Part shown: in pieces, positions 26,119 to 34,816 of the stretch
How positions within the stretch are numbered: position 1 is the stretch's first letter
Layout: each line of letters opens with the position of its first letter
Assembly: GCF_026341815.1 (NCBI RefSeq)
Contig: NZ_JAPENX010000001.1
Location: forward strand, 1,550,001-1,614,000
Direction of reading: 5' to 3'
Source of the DNA: Streptomyces sp. NBC_00572
Lineage (GTDB): Bacteria; Actinomycetota; Actinomycetes; Streptomycetales; Streptomycetaceae
Length of the DNA stretch: 64,000 nt
Program-made: the position numbers and the translations under genes
Notes under the pieces: generated by a model
What the model saw: only the letters and a program-made list of their open reading frames with translations
What the model was told of the DNA's origin: nothing
The model's database searches: none

Positions 26119-28796
26119 GCGGCTCCTCCTCCGATCAGGGTCAGGAACGCGTCTTCGAGGCGCCGGTGCGGTCCGACACCGGTCAGCGGTACGTCGAGGC
26201 CGACGAGTTCGCCGATGAGGGCGGTCGGGTCGAGGCCGTCGAGGCGGACGAGGATCCCGCCCTCGGTCCGGGTCGCCGTGGAGACGCCGGAGAGGGCGTC
26301 GATCTTCTCCACGAGGGCGTCGGGGACGGGGGCCCCGAGCGTGACGAGCAGGGTGTCGCCGGAGCCGGTGATCTCGGCGACCGGTCCTGCCTGCACGAGC
26401 TGTCCCCGGTCCATGACGACGAGATGGGTGCAGGACTGCTCGACCTCCGCGAGGAGGTGGCTGGAGACGATGACGGTACGGCCGCCGGCCGCGTACCGGA
26501 TCATCACCTCGCGCATCTCGCGGATCTGCGGCGGGTCGAGTCCGTTGGTGGGCTCGTCCAGGATCAGCAGGTCCGGCAGGCCGAGCATGGCCTGGGCGAG
26601 GGCGAGGCGCTGTCGCATGCCCTGCGAGTAGGTGCGGACGGCCCGGTCGAGGGCGCTGCCCAGGTTCGCGATGCGCAGGGCCTCGTCGACATGGGCGTCC
26701 TCGGCGGGTCGGCCGGTGGCCTTCCAGTACAGGTCCAGGTTCTCCCGGCCGTTGAGGTGCGGCAGGAATCCGGCGCCCTCGACGAAGGAGCCGACCCGGG
26801 AGAGCACGGGGGCGCCGGGCCGGATGGCCTGGCCGAAGACCCGGATCTCGCCCTCGTCGGGGGTGATCAGGCCCATCAGCATGCGCAGAGTAGTGGTCTT
26901 TCCGGCGCCGTTGGGTCCGAGGAGGCCGAGGACCTGGCCCTGCTCGACGCGGAAGGACAGGTCCTTGACGCTGTACCGGTCGCCGCCCTTGTACTTCTTG
27001 GAGAGCCCGGTGATCTGGAGCGGTACGACGGCCAGTGCGGGGTCGGGCGCGGGGGCGGCGGTGCGGCGGCGGGCGGTGAGGAGCAGTGCGGCGGCGACGG
27101 CGAGGCCGAGGAGCGGCAGCCCCCAGACCCACCAGGGCAGGGCGGCGGCCTGGGTGTCGAGGCCGGGCGCGGTGGGGACGGTGAGCGGGCTCTCGACGGC
27201 GACGGTGTAGCCGGCGGGGGCGGTCGGAGAGGCGTAGCCGAGGTCGGTGGCGGCGACGACGAGCCGGAGCCGGTGTCCGGCCTCCACCTCGTGGTCGATC
27301 GCGGGCAGGGTGAGCGTGACGCTCTTCCCGCTCTTGGCGCCGTCGACGCGGACGGGGGCGACGAGTTGGGCGGGCAGCACCTGCTGCCGGCCGTCGGGCC
27401 CGACGTCGTACACCTTGGCGAAGAGGACGGCGGAACCGTCGGTGGCGGTGGAGGTGACCTTGACGCGGACGGTCGGGCTGCCGGTGATCCGGAGCGGCTC
27501 GTCCTGCGGCTTCGCGTCGAACCGGGCGTGCTGGCCGGGGAAGTCGAGGGAGAGGCCGACGCCGAGGGAGGAGAGTCCGGCGACTCCGCCGCCGAGGCCG
27601 GGGACGGCCGAGACGGCGGGCGGTGCGGCGCCGGCGGGGTTGGCGAAGGTCTGCGCCGGTCCGGCGAGCGGGACGCTCGTGGCGCCGGCGGTGAGCCCCG
27701 GGTAGCGGTCGGCGGTCGCGGCGCGCAGGGTGGCCTGGCCGTCGGTGGAGTCGACGCCGCCGGTGCGGCTGACGCGGAACGCGGGGCCGGTGTCGACGGA
27801 GGTGTCCTTCTTCAGCCAGCGGTCGAACCAGGTGCTGATCCGCCGCTCGACGCGCTCGGTCTCGCGGTCGCCGCCGTCGTGACCGCCGGCGATCCAGTCG
27901 ACGGCGACGGGGGCGCCGTTGGCGGTGAGGGTACGGGCCATGGCGTCGGACTGGGCCAGGGTGAAGAGCGAGTCGGACTGGCCCTGGACGAGGAGCGCGG
28001 GCACCTTGACGTGGGCCCCGACGGCGGACGGGCTGCGGGCTTCGAGGAGCGCGCGGGCGGCGGCGTCGGGCTTTCCGGCGACGGCGACGCGCTCGTAGAG
28101 GGAGCAGAGTTCGGGGGTGAAGCGGCCACAGGCGGCCGCCTGACCCGTGGCGGCGTCACCCGTGGAGGCCTTCCCCGCCGTGGCCGGGGCTCCCGGCTGG
28201 TTGCCCGCCGAGAAGAAGATCCCGGCCCAGAGCTTCTTGAAGACGCCGTCCGGGAAGAGCGCGTCCGCGAGGTTCCAGTAGGTGATCTGCGGGGCGATGG
28301 CGTCGACGCGCGCGTCGTGCCCGGCGGCGAGCAGGGAGATCGCCCCGCCGTAGGAGGCGCCGGTGACGCCGACGCGCGGGTCGCCGGGCTTGTCGAGGAG
28401 GACCTCGGGCCGGGCGGCGAGCCAGTCGATCAGCTTCCGGGCGTCCTTGACCTCGTGGTCGGGATCGTTGAGCCCGATCTCGCCGGTGGAGGCCCCGAAG
28501 CCGCGCGCGGACCAGGTGAGGACGGCGTATCCGTCCCGGGCCAGTTGCTCGGCCTGGGCGCGGACGTCGTCCTTGGAGCCGCCGAAGCCGTGGCCGAGGA
28601 GGACGGCCGGCCGTCGTCCGTCACCGTCCCCGGTGAAGTACGAGGTGTCGATACGGGCGCCGTCGAGGTCGAGCATCCGGTCCGCCCGGTGCACGGGCGG
28701 CGGATCGTCCGAGGCGACGGCGGTCCAGGTGCCGGCACCCGCGAGAACGGCGAGGACGGCGGTGACCGCGGCCCACCGGGGAAGTCGGAGTCGCAT
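26115..28796 (-). CDS. Fusion of S15-type alpha/beta hydrolase and ABC transporter ATPase
   Basis: 893 residues from the ATG at 28796; the open frame upstream crosses the divergent GNAT gene. Order: N-terminal signal or anchor segment (about 8-28); alpha/beta hydrolase of the CocE/X-Pro dipeptidyl-peptidase type with nucleophile motif GASYGG (about 145) and a late GGHDGG; the C-terminal jelly-roll of S15 peptidases; a second membrane segment (WWVWGLPLLGLAVAAALLL, about 560); then a complete ABC ATPase with GPNGAGKTT, the signature YSQGMRQRL and ILDEPTNGLDP. The two membrane segments place the hydrolase outside and the ATPase inside. The permease is the next gene. Probably exports something that the hydrolase processes. 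Confidence 0.9.
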   Translation of the reverse strand: MRLRLPRWAAVTAVLAVLAGAGTWTAVASDDPPPVHRADRMLDLDGARIDTSYFTGDGDGRRPAVLLGHGFGGSKDDVRAQAEQLARDGYAVLTWSARGFGASTGEIGLNDPDHEVKDARKLIDWLAARPEVLLDKPGDPRVGVTGASYGGAISLLAAGHDARVDAIAPQITYWNLADALFPDGVFKKLWAGIFFSAGNQPGAPATAGKASTGDAATGQAAACGRFTPELCSLYERVAVAGKPDAAARALLEARSPSAVGAHVKVPALLVQGQSDSLFTLAQSDAMARTLTANGAPVAVDWIAGGHDGGDRETERVERRISTWFDRWLKKDTSVDTGPAFRVSRTGGVDSTDGQATLRAATADRYPGLTAGATSVPLAGPAQTFANPAGAAPPAVSAVPGLGGGVAGLSSLGVGLSLDFPGQHARFDAKPQDEPLRITGSPTVRVKVTSTATDGSAVLFAKVYDVGPDGRQQVLPAQLVAPVRVDGAKSGKSVTLTLPAIDHEVEAGHRLRLVVAATDLGYASPTAPAGYTVAVESPLTVPTAPGLDTQAAALPWWVWGLPLLGLAVAAALLLTARRRTAAPAPDPALAVVPLQITGLSKKYKGGDRYSVKDLSFRVEQGQVLGLLGPNGAGKTTTLRMLMGLITPDEGEIRVFGQAIRPGAPVLSRVGSFVEGAGFLPHLNGRENLDLYWKATGRPAEDAHVDEALRIANLGSALDRAVRTYSQGMRQRLALAQAMLGLPDLLILDEPTNGLDPPQIREMREVMIRYAAGGRTVIVSSHLLAEVEQSCTHLVVMDRGQLVQAGPVAEITGSGDTLLVTLGAPVPDALVEKIDALSGVSTATRTEGGILVRLDGLDPTALIGELVGLDVPLTGVGPHRRLEDAFLTLIGGGAA

Positions 28797-28922
28797 GGTG
28801 TCGAGCCTAAGCGGGGACGCTGTGCACCACGGCTGCCGCGAGACGGAGGTACCGGACCTCCTCCGGTCGTACGCGTACGGTCCGTGTACAGCAGGCGCGG
28901 TACGCGGAGACAGGGAGACGGC

Positions 28923-29345
28923 ATGGAGATCCGGCGGGCGACGACGGTGGCCGAGCTGCTCGCGGCGGAGCATCTCTACGACGGTCCGGCGCGCGAGGAC
29001 TGGGCGGCCCGCTTCCTGGCGGCACCCGGGCACCTGATGCTCATCGCCTACGCCGAGGACGGCTTCCCGGCCGGGTTCGTCTCCGGGATCGAGATGCTGC
29101 ACCCGGACAAGGGGGCGGAGACGTGCCTCTACGAGCTGTCGGTGGACGAGGGCCACCGGCGGCGCGGGGTGGGGCGTGCCCTGACGGAGGCGCTGCTCGC
29201 GGCGGCCCGGGAGCGGGGCTGCCGGGGTGCGTGGGTGGGCGTGGACACGGACAACGATCCCGCGCTGGCGACGTACCGGTCGGCGGGCGCGGCGGACGAG
29301 GGCGTGTTCTCGATGCGCGGCTGGACCTTCACCGAGGACCACTGA
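28923..29345 (+). CDS. GNAT-family N-acetyltransferase
   Basis: 140 residues. Acetyl-CoA binding motif A is clear: ELSVDEGHRRRGVGRALTEALL (about 77-98), preceded by FVSGIEMLHP and followed by GVDTDNDPALATYRSAGA. The spacing and the final DNDPA-x-x-x-Y motif resemble the AAC(3)-I branch of aminoglycoside acetyltransferases, but the N-terminus differs and I would not call it resistance. It is divergent from the hydrolase-ABC fusion. A ribosome site (GGGAGA) precedes the ATG. Confidence 0.88.
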   Translation: MEIRRATTVAELLAAEHLYDGPAREDWAARFLAAPGHLMLIAYAEDGFPAGFVSGIEMLHPDKGAETCLYELSVDEGHRRRGVGRALTEALLAAARERGCRGAWVGVDTDNDPALATYRSAGAADEGVFSMRGWTFTEDH

Positions 29346-29377
29346 GGCCGGAGACGGCCGACGGTACCGAGACGGCC

Positions 29378-29418
29378 GACGGCCCCCGGGGTGTGCTGTC
29401 AGCACCCCGGGGGCCGTC
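29378..29418. terminator. Bidirectional terminator-like hairpin between GNAT and mmsA
   Basis: Sixteen-base arms beginning GACGGCCCCC and ending GGGGGCCGTC with a short central loop, 30 bases after the GNAT stop and 18 bases beyond the mmsA stop. A very stable stem without T-run, typical of streptomycete terminators between convergent genes. Confidence 0.8.
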
Positions 29419-29435
29419 GCCGTGAACCGCCCGCG

Positions 29436-30938
29436 TCAGTGGTTGCGCGGGAAGCCCAGGTCCACGCCCGCCGGGGCGTCCGACGGGTCCGGCCAGCGGG
29501 TGGTGACGACCTTGCCGCGGGTGTAGAAGTGCACGCCGTCGTTGCCGTAGATGTGGTGGTCGCCGAAGAGCGAGTCCTTCCAGCCACCGAAGGAGTGGTA
29601 GCCGACCGGCACGGGGATCGGCACGTTCACGCCGACCATGCCGGCCTCGACCTCCAGCTGGAAGCGGCGGGCGGCGCCGCCGTCGCGGGTGAAGATCGCG
29701 GTGCCGTTGCCGAACGGCGAGGCGTTGATGAGGGCGAGGCCCTCCTCGTACGTCTCGGTGCGGAGCACGCAGAGCACCGGGCCGAAGATCTCGTCCTGGT
29801 AGGCCTTGGCCGTGGTCGGCACGTGGTCCAGGAGGGAGAGGCCGATCCAGTGGCCGTTCTCGTGGCCCTCGACCGTGTACCCGGTGCCGTCGAGGACGAC
29901 CTCGCAGCCCTCGTCCGCCGCGCCGTGGACGTACGAGGCGACCTTGTCGCGGTGGACGGCCGTGATGAGCGGGCCCATCTCGGAGGTGGGGTCGGCGCCG
30001 GGGCCGATCTTGATCTTCTCGGCGCGCTCGCGGATCTTCTGGACCAGCTCGTCGCCGATGGAGCCGACGGCCACGACGGCCGAGATGGCCATGCAGCGCT
30101 CGCCGGCGGAGCCGTACGCCGCCGAGACGGCCGCGTCGGCCGCCGCGTCGAGGTCGGCGTCCGGGAGGACCAGCATGTGGTTCTTCGCGCCGCCGAGCGC
30201 CTGGACGCGCTTGCCGTTGGCGGAGGCGGTGGTGTGGATGTAGCGGGCGATCGGGGTCGAGCCGACGAAGGAGATCGCGGAGACGTCCGGGTGCTCCAGG
30301 AGGCGGTCCACGGCCACCTTGTCGCCGTGCAGGACGTTGAAGACACCGTCCGGGAGGCCCGCCTCGGCGAGCAGTTCGGCGATCTTCAGGGACGGCGACG
30401 GGTCCTTCTCGCTCGGCTTGAGGATGAAGGTGTTGCCGGTCGCGATGGCGATCGGGAACATCCACATCGGCACCATGGCTGGGAAGTTGAAGGGCGTGAT
30501 GCCGGCGACGACGCCGACGGGCTGGCGGATGGACGCCACGTCGACCCGGTTCGACACCTGGGTGGACAGCTCGCCCTTGAGCTGGGTGGTGATGCCGCAG
30601 GCCAGGTCGACGATCTCCAGGCCGCGGGCGACCTCGCCGAGCGCGTCGGAGTGGACCTTGCCGTGCTCGGCGACGATCAGCTCGGCGATGGCGTCGCGGT
30701 TGGCGTCGAGCAGCGCGCGGAACTTGAAGAGGATGGTGGTGCGCTGGGCGAGCGAGGAGGTGCCCCAGGTGGCCCAGGCGTCCTTGGCGGCGGCGACGGC
30801 GGCGTCGACCTCGTCGACGGAGGCGAGCGCGACCTGCGTGGTGACGGCACCGGTGGCCGGGTCGGTGACCGGGCCCCAGTTGCCCGACGTGCCCTCGACG
30901 GTCTTGCCACCGATCCAGTGGTGGACGGTCTTCGTCAT
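29436..30938 (-). CDS. mmsA: Methylmalonate-semialdehyde dehydrogenase (CoA-acylating)
   Basis: 500 residues, full family length. Aldehyde dehydrogenase fold; ITPFNFPAMVP and NGKRVQALGGAKNHM are MmsA/IolA signatures and the catalytic Cys lies in AGERCMAIS (about 283). It converts malonate or methylmalonate semialdehyde plus CoA to acetyl- or propionyl-CoA with NAD+, the last step of inositol breakdown and also part of valine catabolism. It is the last gene of the iolC-B-D-mmsA run, 14 bases after iolD with an AAGGAG ribosome site, so the inositol role (IolA) is favoured. Confidence 0.96.
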   Translation of the reverse strand: MTKTVHHWIGGKTVEGTSGNWGPVTDPATGAVTTQVALASVDEVDAAVAAAKDAWATWGTSSLAQRTTILFKFRALLDANRDAIAELIVAEHGKVHSDALGEVARGLEIVDLACGITTQLKGELSTQVSNRVDVASIRQPVGVVAGITPFNFPAMVPMWMFPIAIATGNTFILKPSEKDPSPSLKIAELLAEAGLPDGVFNVLHGDKVAVDRLLEHPDVSAISFVGSTPIARYIHTTASANGKRVQALGGAKNHMLVLPDADLDAAADAAVSAAYGSAGERCMAISAVVAVGSIGDELVQKIRERAEKIKIGPGADPTSEMGPLITAVHRDKVASYVHGAADEGCEVVLDGTGYTVEGHENGHWIGLSLLDHVPTTAKAYQDEIFGPVLCVLRTETYEEGLALINASPFGNGTAIFTRDGGAARRFQLEVEAGMVGVNVPIPVPVGYHSFGGWKDSLFGDHHIYGNDGVHFYTRGKVVTTRWPDPSDAPAGVDLGFPRNH

Positions 30939-30952
30939 GACGAGTTACTCCT

Positions 30953-32839
30953 TCAGAGATGGCGGCGTCGGGCGGTGACGTGCCGGTCGTACTCCTCGCG
31001 TGCCTTGACCGCCGACGGGCGGGTCGAGGTCTCGGCCACGGGCACATCCCACCACGCCTGGGCCGGGGGCGGGCCCGACACAGTGTCTGCCGTTTCGGTC
31101 TCGACGTAGACACATGTGGGAACCGTTGCGGTCCGCGCGTCCGCGAGGGCTTCCCGCAGGTCACGAACGGTGCGGGGGCGTAGCACCCGCATGCCGAGGG
31201 AGGCGGCGTTGGCGCCGAGGTCGACGGGGAGCGGCGGACCGGTGAAGCCGCCGAAGGCGTCCCGGTGGCGGTAGTCGGTGCCGTACCGCTCGGCGCCGAC
31301 CGCCTCCGAGAGGCCGCCGATCGAGGCGTAGCCGTGGTTCTGGAGGACGATCAGCCTCAGGGGGAGTCGTTCCTGCACGGCGGTGACGATTTCGGTGGGG
31401 TTCATCAGATACGTACCGTCGCCGACGAGTGCCCAGACGGGCCGGTCGGGCGCGGCGAGCAGGACGCCGAGGGCGGCGGGGATCTCGTAGCCCATGCAGG
31501 AGTAGCCGTACTCGACGTGGTACTGGTCGGGTGAGCGGGTCCGCCACAGCTTGTGGAGGTCGCCGGGGAGCGATCCGGCGGCGTTGATCAGGATGTCGCT
31601 GCCGTCGACCAGAGTGTCGAGTGCGCCGAGGACCTGGGCCTGGGTGGGGCGGGCGTCCTCGTCGGGGACGGCGTAGGCGGCGTCGACCTGCTCCTGCCAG
31701 TCCCGCTTCGAGGAGGTCCACCGAACCATGTCCTGGCGGTGGTCCCCGAGCGCCTTGGTGAGCGCGGTGAGGCCTTCGCGGGCGTCGGCGACGAGCGGCA
31801 GCGCGCCCAGCTTGTGGGCGTCGAAGCCGGCGATGTTGAGGTTGACGAAGCGGACGCCCTCGGGGAAGAGGGTGCCGGAGGCGGTGGTGAAGTCGGTGTA
31901 GCGGGTGCCGACGCCGAGGATCAGGTCGCTGGTGGCGGCGAGGGCGTTCGCGGTGGAGCTGCCGGTGTGGCCGATGCCGCCGGTCTCGCAGGGGTGGTCG
32001 TACGGCAGGGCGCCCTTGCCGGCCTGGGTGGTGGCGACGGGCATGCCGGTCCGCTCGGCGAAGGTCCGCAGGGCGTCCTCGGCTCCGCTGTACCCGACTC
32101 CGCCGCCCACGACGATCAGCGGGCGCTCGGCCGCGCGGATCGCCCGTACGGCGGCGTCGAGTTCGGCGGCGTCGGGGCGGGGGCGGCGGACCCGCCAGAT
32201 CCGCTCGGCGAAGAACTCCTCCGGCCAGTCGTACGCCTCCGCCTGCACGTCCTGCGGCAGGGCGAGGGTCACCGCGCCGGTCTCCACGGGGTCGGCGAGG
32301 ACCCGCATCGCGGCGAGCGCGGCCGGGATCAGGGCCTCGGGGCGCCCGACCCGGTCGAAGTACTTCGAGACGGGACGCAGACAGTCGTTGACCGACACGT
32401 CGCCCGCGTAGGGGACTTCGAGCTGCTGGAGTACGGGGTCGGCGGGTCGGCCCGCGAAGGTGTCGCCGGGCAGGAGCAGGACCGGGAGGTGGTTGACGGT
32501 GGCGAGGGCGGCGCCGGTGACGAGGTTGGTGGCGCCGGGGCCGATGGAGGTGGTGACGGCGTGCGCGGAGAGGCGGCGGGACTGCCGGGCGTAGCCGACG
32601 GCCGCGTGCACCATGGCCTGTTCGTTGCGGCCCTGGTGGAAGGGCATGAGCGCGGGGTCCTCGACGAGGGCCTGCCCGATTCCGGCGACGTTCCCGTGGC
32701 CGAAGATGCCCCAGGTGGCGGCGATCAGGCGCTGCCGGGCGCCGTCGCGCTCGGTGTACTGGGCGGCGAGGAAGCGGACGAGCGCCTGGGCGACGGTCAG
32801 CCGGACGGTCGTACTGCGCGCGCTGCTCACGCCGCTCAT
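30953..32839 (-). CDS. iolD: 3D-(3,5/4)-trihydroxycyclohexane-1,2-dione hydrolase IolD
   Basis: 628 residues. A thiamine diphosphate enzyme: N-terminal PYR domain with the FGHGNVAGIGQAL and HQGRNEQAMVHAAVGYAR motifs (the Glu activates ThDP), a central domain, and C-terminal ThDP-binding VGDGTYLMN with the GDG...N motif. It opens the ring of the trihydroxycyclohexanedione in inositol catabolism, giving 5-deoxy-glucuronate. The start overlaps the iolB stop by 4 bases. Confidence 0.97.
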   Translation of the reverse strand: MSGVSSARSTTVRLTVAQALVRFLAAQYTERDGARQRLIAATWGIFGHGNVAGIGQALVEDPALMPFHQGRNEQAMVHAAVGYARQSRRLSAHAVTTSIGPGATNLVTGAALATVNHLPVLLLPGDTFAGRPADPVLQQLEVPYAGDVSVNDCLRPVSKYFDRVGRPEALIPAALAAMRVLADPVETGAVTLALPQDVQAEAYDWPEEFFAERIWRVRRPRPDAAELDAAVRAIRAAERPLIVVGGGVGYSGAEDALRTFAERTGMPVATTQAGKGALPYDHPCETGGIGHTGSSTANALAATSDLILGVGTRYTDFTTASGTLFPEGVRFVNLNIAGFDAHKLGALPLVADAREGLTALTKALGDHRQDMVRWTSSKRDWQEQVDAAYAVPDEDARPTQAQVLGALDTLVDGSDILINAAGSLPGDLHKLWRTRSPDQYHVEYGYSCMGYEIPAALGVLLAAPDRPVWALVGDGTYLMNPTEIVTAVQERLPLRLIVLQNHGYASIGGLSEAVGAERYGTDYRHRDAFGGFTGPPLPVDLGANAASLGMRVLRPRTVRDLREALADARTATVPTCVYVETETADTVSGPPPAQAWWDVPVAETSTRPSAVKAREEYDRHVTARRRHL

Positions 32840-33660
32840 GCGTATCCCTCCGTGTGGTCCGGGTGGAAACAGATCTTCCACTCCCGCTCGGGTCCGGGGC
32901 CCGCCATGACGTTGAGATAGAAGAGAGCGTGACCCGGCTGGGCGATCGAGGGGCCGTGCCAGCCGTCCGGCACGAGGACGGCGTCGCCGTCCCGGACCTC
33001 GGCGAGGAGGTCGGCGCCGCCGGGCCGGGAGGGTGAGATTCGCTGGTAGGCGAGGGCGCCCGGGTCCTCGATCTCGTAGTAGTAGATCTCTTCCAGGACG
33101 GACTCGGCGCCGGGGCGGTGCTCGTCGTGCTTGTGCGGCGGGTAGGAGGACCAGTTGCCGCCGGGTGTGACGACCTCGACGGCGATGAGCCGGTCGCAGT
33201 CGAAGGCGTCGGCCGAGGCGAAGTTCCGCACCTGGCGGGCGCGGTTGCCGCTGCCCCGGGTCTCGACGGGAACCTCCGGCGCGGGGCCGTAGCGGGCGGG
33301 GAGTCGTCGCTCGCACTTCGCTCCTGCCAAAGCGAAGCGGCCTCCCGCACCGGAGGCGATCTGGGCGTGGGCGTCGCGCGGTACATAGGCGAAGTCGGTC
33401 ACTCCGTCGAACACGCTCGCGCGGCCCAGGAGTTCGAGGATCTCGCCGTCGACGCGCACGCTACAGGCACCGGAGAGGGGAAGCACGACCCATTCGGAAT
33501 CCCCGCTCTCGAAGGAGTGGATCCCGCCGGGCCCGAGGGTGAGGACGCGGAGGGCGGAGTACGTCCAGCCGGCCCGCCCGGGGTCGATGTCGAGCCCGTA
33601 CGGGCCCCGGGCGGCGGTCCCGGCGGGGAGGTGGAGGGACGGGGGGTGATCGGTACGCAT
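32836..33660 (-). CDS. iolB: 5-deoxy-glucuronate isomerase IolB
   Basis: 274 residues. Double cupin; SSYPPHKHDEH is the metal-binding motif and YYYEIEDP plus DGWHGP are typical of IolB. It isomerises 5-deoxy-glucuronate to 2-deoxy-5-keto-gluconate. It starts 9 bases after the iolC stop and overlaps iolD by 4 bases, so the four genes are one transcript. Confidence 0.97.
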   Translation of the reverse strand: MRTDHPPSLHLPAGTAARGPYGLDIDPGRAGWTYSALRVLTLGPGGIHSFESGDSEWVVLPLSGACSVRVDGEILELLGRASVFDGVTDFAYVPRDAHAQIASGAGGRFALAGAKCERRLPARYGPAPEVPVETRGSGNRARQVRNFASADAFDCDRLIAVEVVTPGGNWSSYPPHKHDEHRPGAESVLEEIYYYEIEDPGALAYQRISPSRPGGADLLAEVRDGDAVLVPDGWHGPSIAQPGHALFYLNVMAGPGPEREWKICFHPDHTEGYA

Positions 33661-33669
33661 GACTGCCCC

Positions 33670-34656
33670 CTACCCCTTTTCCGCGAGGGTGCCGCTTCCG
33701 CTCGCGAGTGCCCGGGTGATCTGTGGCAGGTCGGGCATGGCGGACGAGCAGGCGAGACGGCCCGCGACGATCGCGCCGGCGGCGTTGGCGTGGCGCAGGG
33801 TGGTCTCCAGGTCCCAGCCGGCGAGCAGTCCGTGGACGAGCGCCCCGCCGAACGCGTCGCCCGCGCCGAGGCCGTTGACCACCTCGACCGGCAGCGGCGG
33901 CACCTCGGCGCTCGTCCCGTCGGCGGCGAGCGCGAGGACGCCCTTGGGGCCCTGCTTGACGACGGCGAGCCGGAGGCCGCGACCGCTGTCCGAGGTGAGC
34001 AGCGCGCGGGCCGCCGCGTACGGCTCGCGCTCCCCGGTCGCGATCTCGCACTCGTCGAGGTTGCCGACGGCGACGGTCGCGTGCCGCAGCGCCTCGGCGT
34101 AGTACGGGCGGGCCGCCTTCGGGTCCGCCCAGAACATGGGCCGCCAGTCCAGGTCGAGGACGGTCGTCTCCCGCCCGGAGCGCGCCCGCAGCGCCGCCAG
34201 GGTCGCGGAGCGGCTCGGCTCGGCGGAGAGTCCGGTGCCGGTCGCCCAGAAGACCCGGGCGGCGCGTATCGCGTCGAGGTCCAGCTCGTGCGGGTGGATC
34301 TCCAGGTCGGGGGCCTTGGGGCGGCGGTAGAAGGTGAGCGGGAAGTCGTCGGGCGGGAAGAGCGCGCAGAAGGTGACGGGGGTGGGGTACTCCTCGACCT
34401 CGGTCACCCAGCGGTCGTCGACTCCGAAGCCCTTGAGCTCGCGGTGCAGATACGTCCCGAAGGGGTCGGCGCCGGTGCGGGAGACGAGCACGGTGCGGCG
34501 GCCGAGCCGGGCGGCGGCGACGGCCACGTTGGCCGGGGAGCCGCCGAGGAACTTGGCGAAGGTGTCGACCCGGTCGAGGCCGACCCCGGCCTGGAGCGGG
34601 TACAGGTCCACGCCGAGGCGCCCCATGGTGATCAGGTCGTACGGCTCCGACTCCAC
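33670..34656 (-). CDS. iolC: 5-dehydro-2-deoxygluconokinase IolC
   Basis: About 328 residues from the GTG at 34656 (another GTG lies at 34665 and an ATG at 34737, but the latter sits inside a perfect palindrome). PfkB-type sugar kinase: DLITMGRLGVDLYP, GGSPANVAVAAARLG and the catalytic NGLGAGDAFGGALVHG near the C-terminus. It phosphorylates 2-deoxy-5-keto-gluconate. First gene of the operon; stop codon TAG. In many actinobacteria an aldolase-like gene sits between iolC and iolB; here the gap is only 9 bases, so that step must be encoded elsewhere. Confidence 0.93.
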   Translation of the reverse strand: MESEPYDLITMGRLGVDLYPLQAGVGLDRVDTFAKFLGGSPANVAVAAARLGRRTVLVSRTGADPFGTYLHRELKGFGVDDRWVTEVEEYPTPVTFCALFPPDDFPLTFYRRPKAPDLEIHPHELDLDAIRAARVFWATGTGLSAEPSRSATLAALRARSGRETTVLDLDWRPMFWADPKAARPYYAEALRHATVAVGNLDECEIATGEREPYAAARALLTSDSGRGLRLAVVKQGPKGVLALAADGTSAEVPPLPVEVVNGLGAGDAFGGALVHGLLAGWDLETTLRHANAAGAIVAGRLACSSAMPDLPQITRALASGSGTLAEKG

Positions 34657-34725
34657 CCGCGCCACCTCTCGCGTCCGGCTTCCCGCACCCAGGTCTAGCC
34701 GTCCGCCCGGAGGCGTGTCAACGAT

Positions 34726-34737
34726 ATGTCCGGACAT
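34726..34737. promoter_or_regulatory. Perfect palindrome between divergent iol genes
   Basis: ATGTCCGGACAT, 12 bases, perfectly symmetric, lying in the 160-base region between iolC and the divergent TIM-barrel gene. The position suits an operator serving both directions, for a GntR- or LacI-type repressor. The regulator gene is not in this window. Confidence 0.6.
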
Positions 34738-34816
34738 TCTGACGACAGGACCGAGCCCGTGCGGGCCGGAGCGGCGTCCTTGACGCTGCTCTCACGCCCC
34801 GGTCAAGGTGGCAGGC

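Noticed and set aside
28923..29345. Calling the GNAT protein an aminoglycoside 3-N-acetyltransferase.
   Set aside because: Similarity is restricted to the general acetyl-CoA motif and spacing; the substrate-binding part cannot be assigned by eye.
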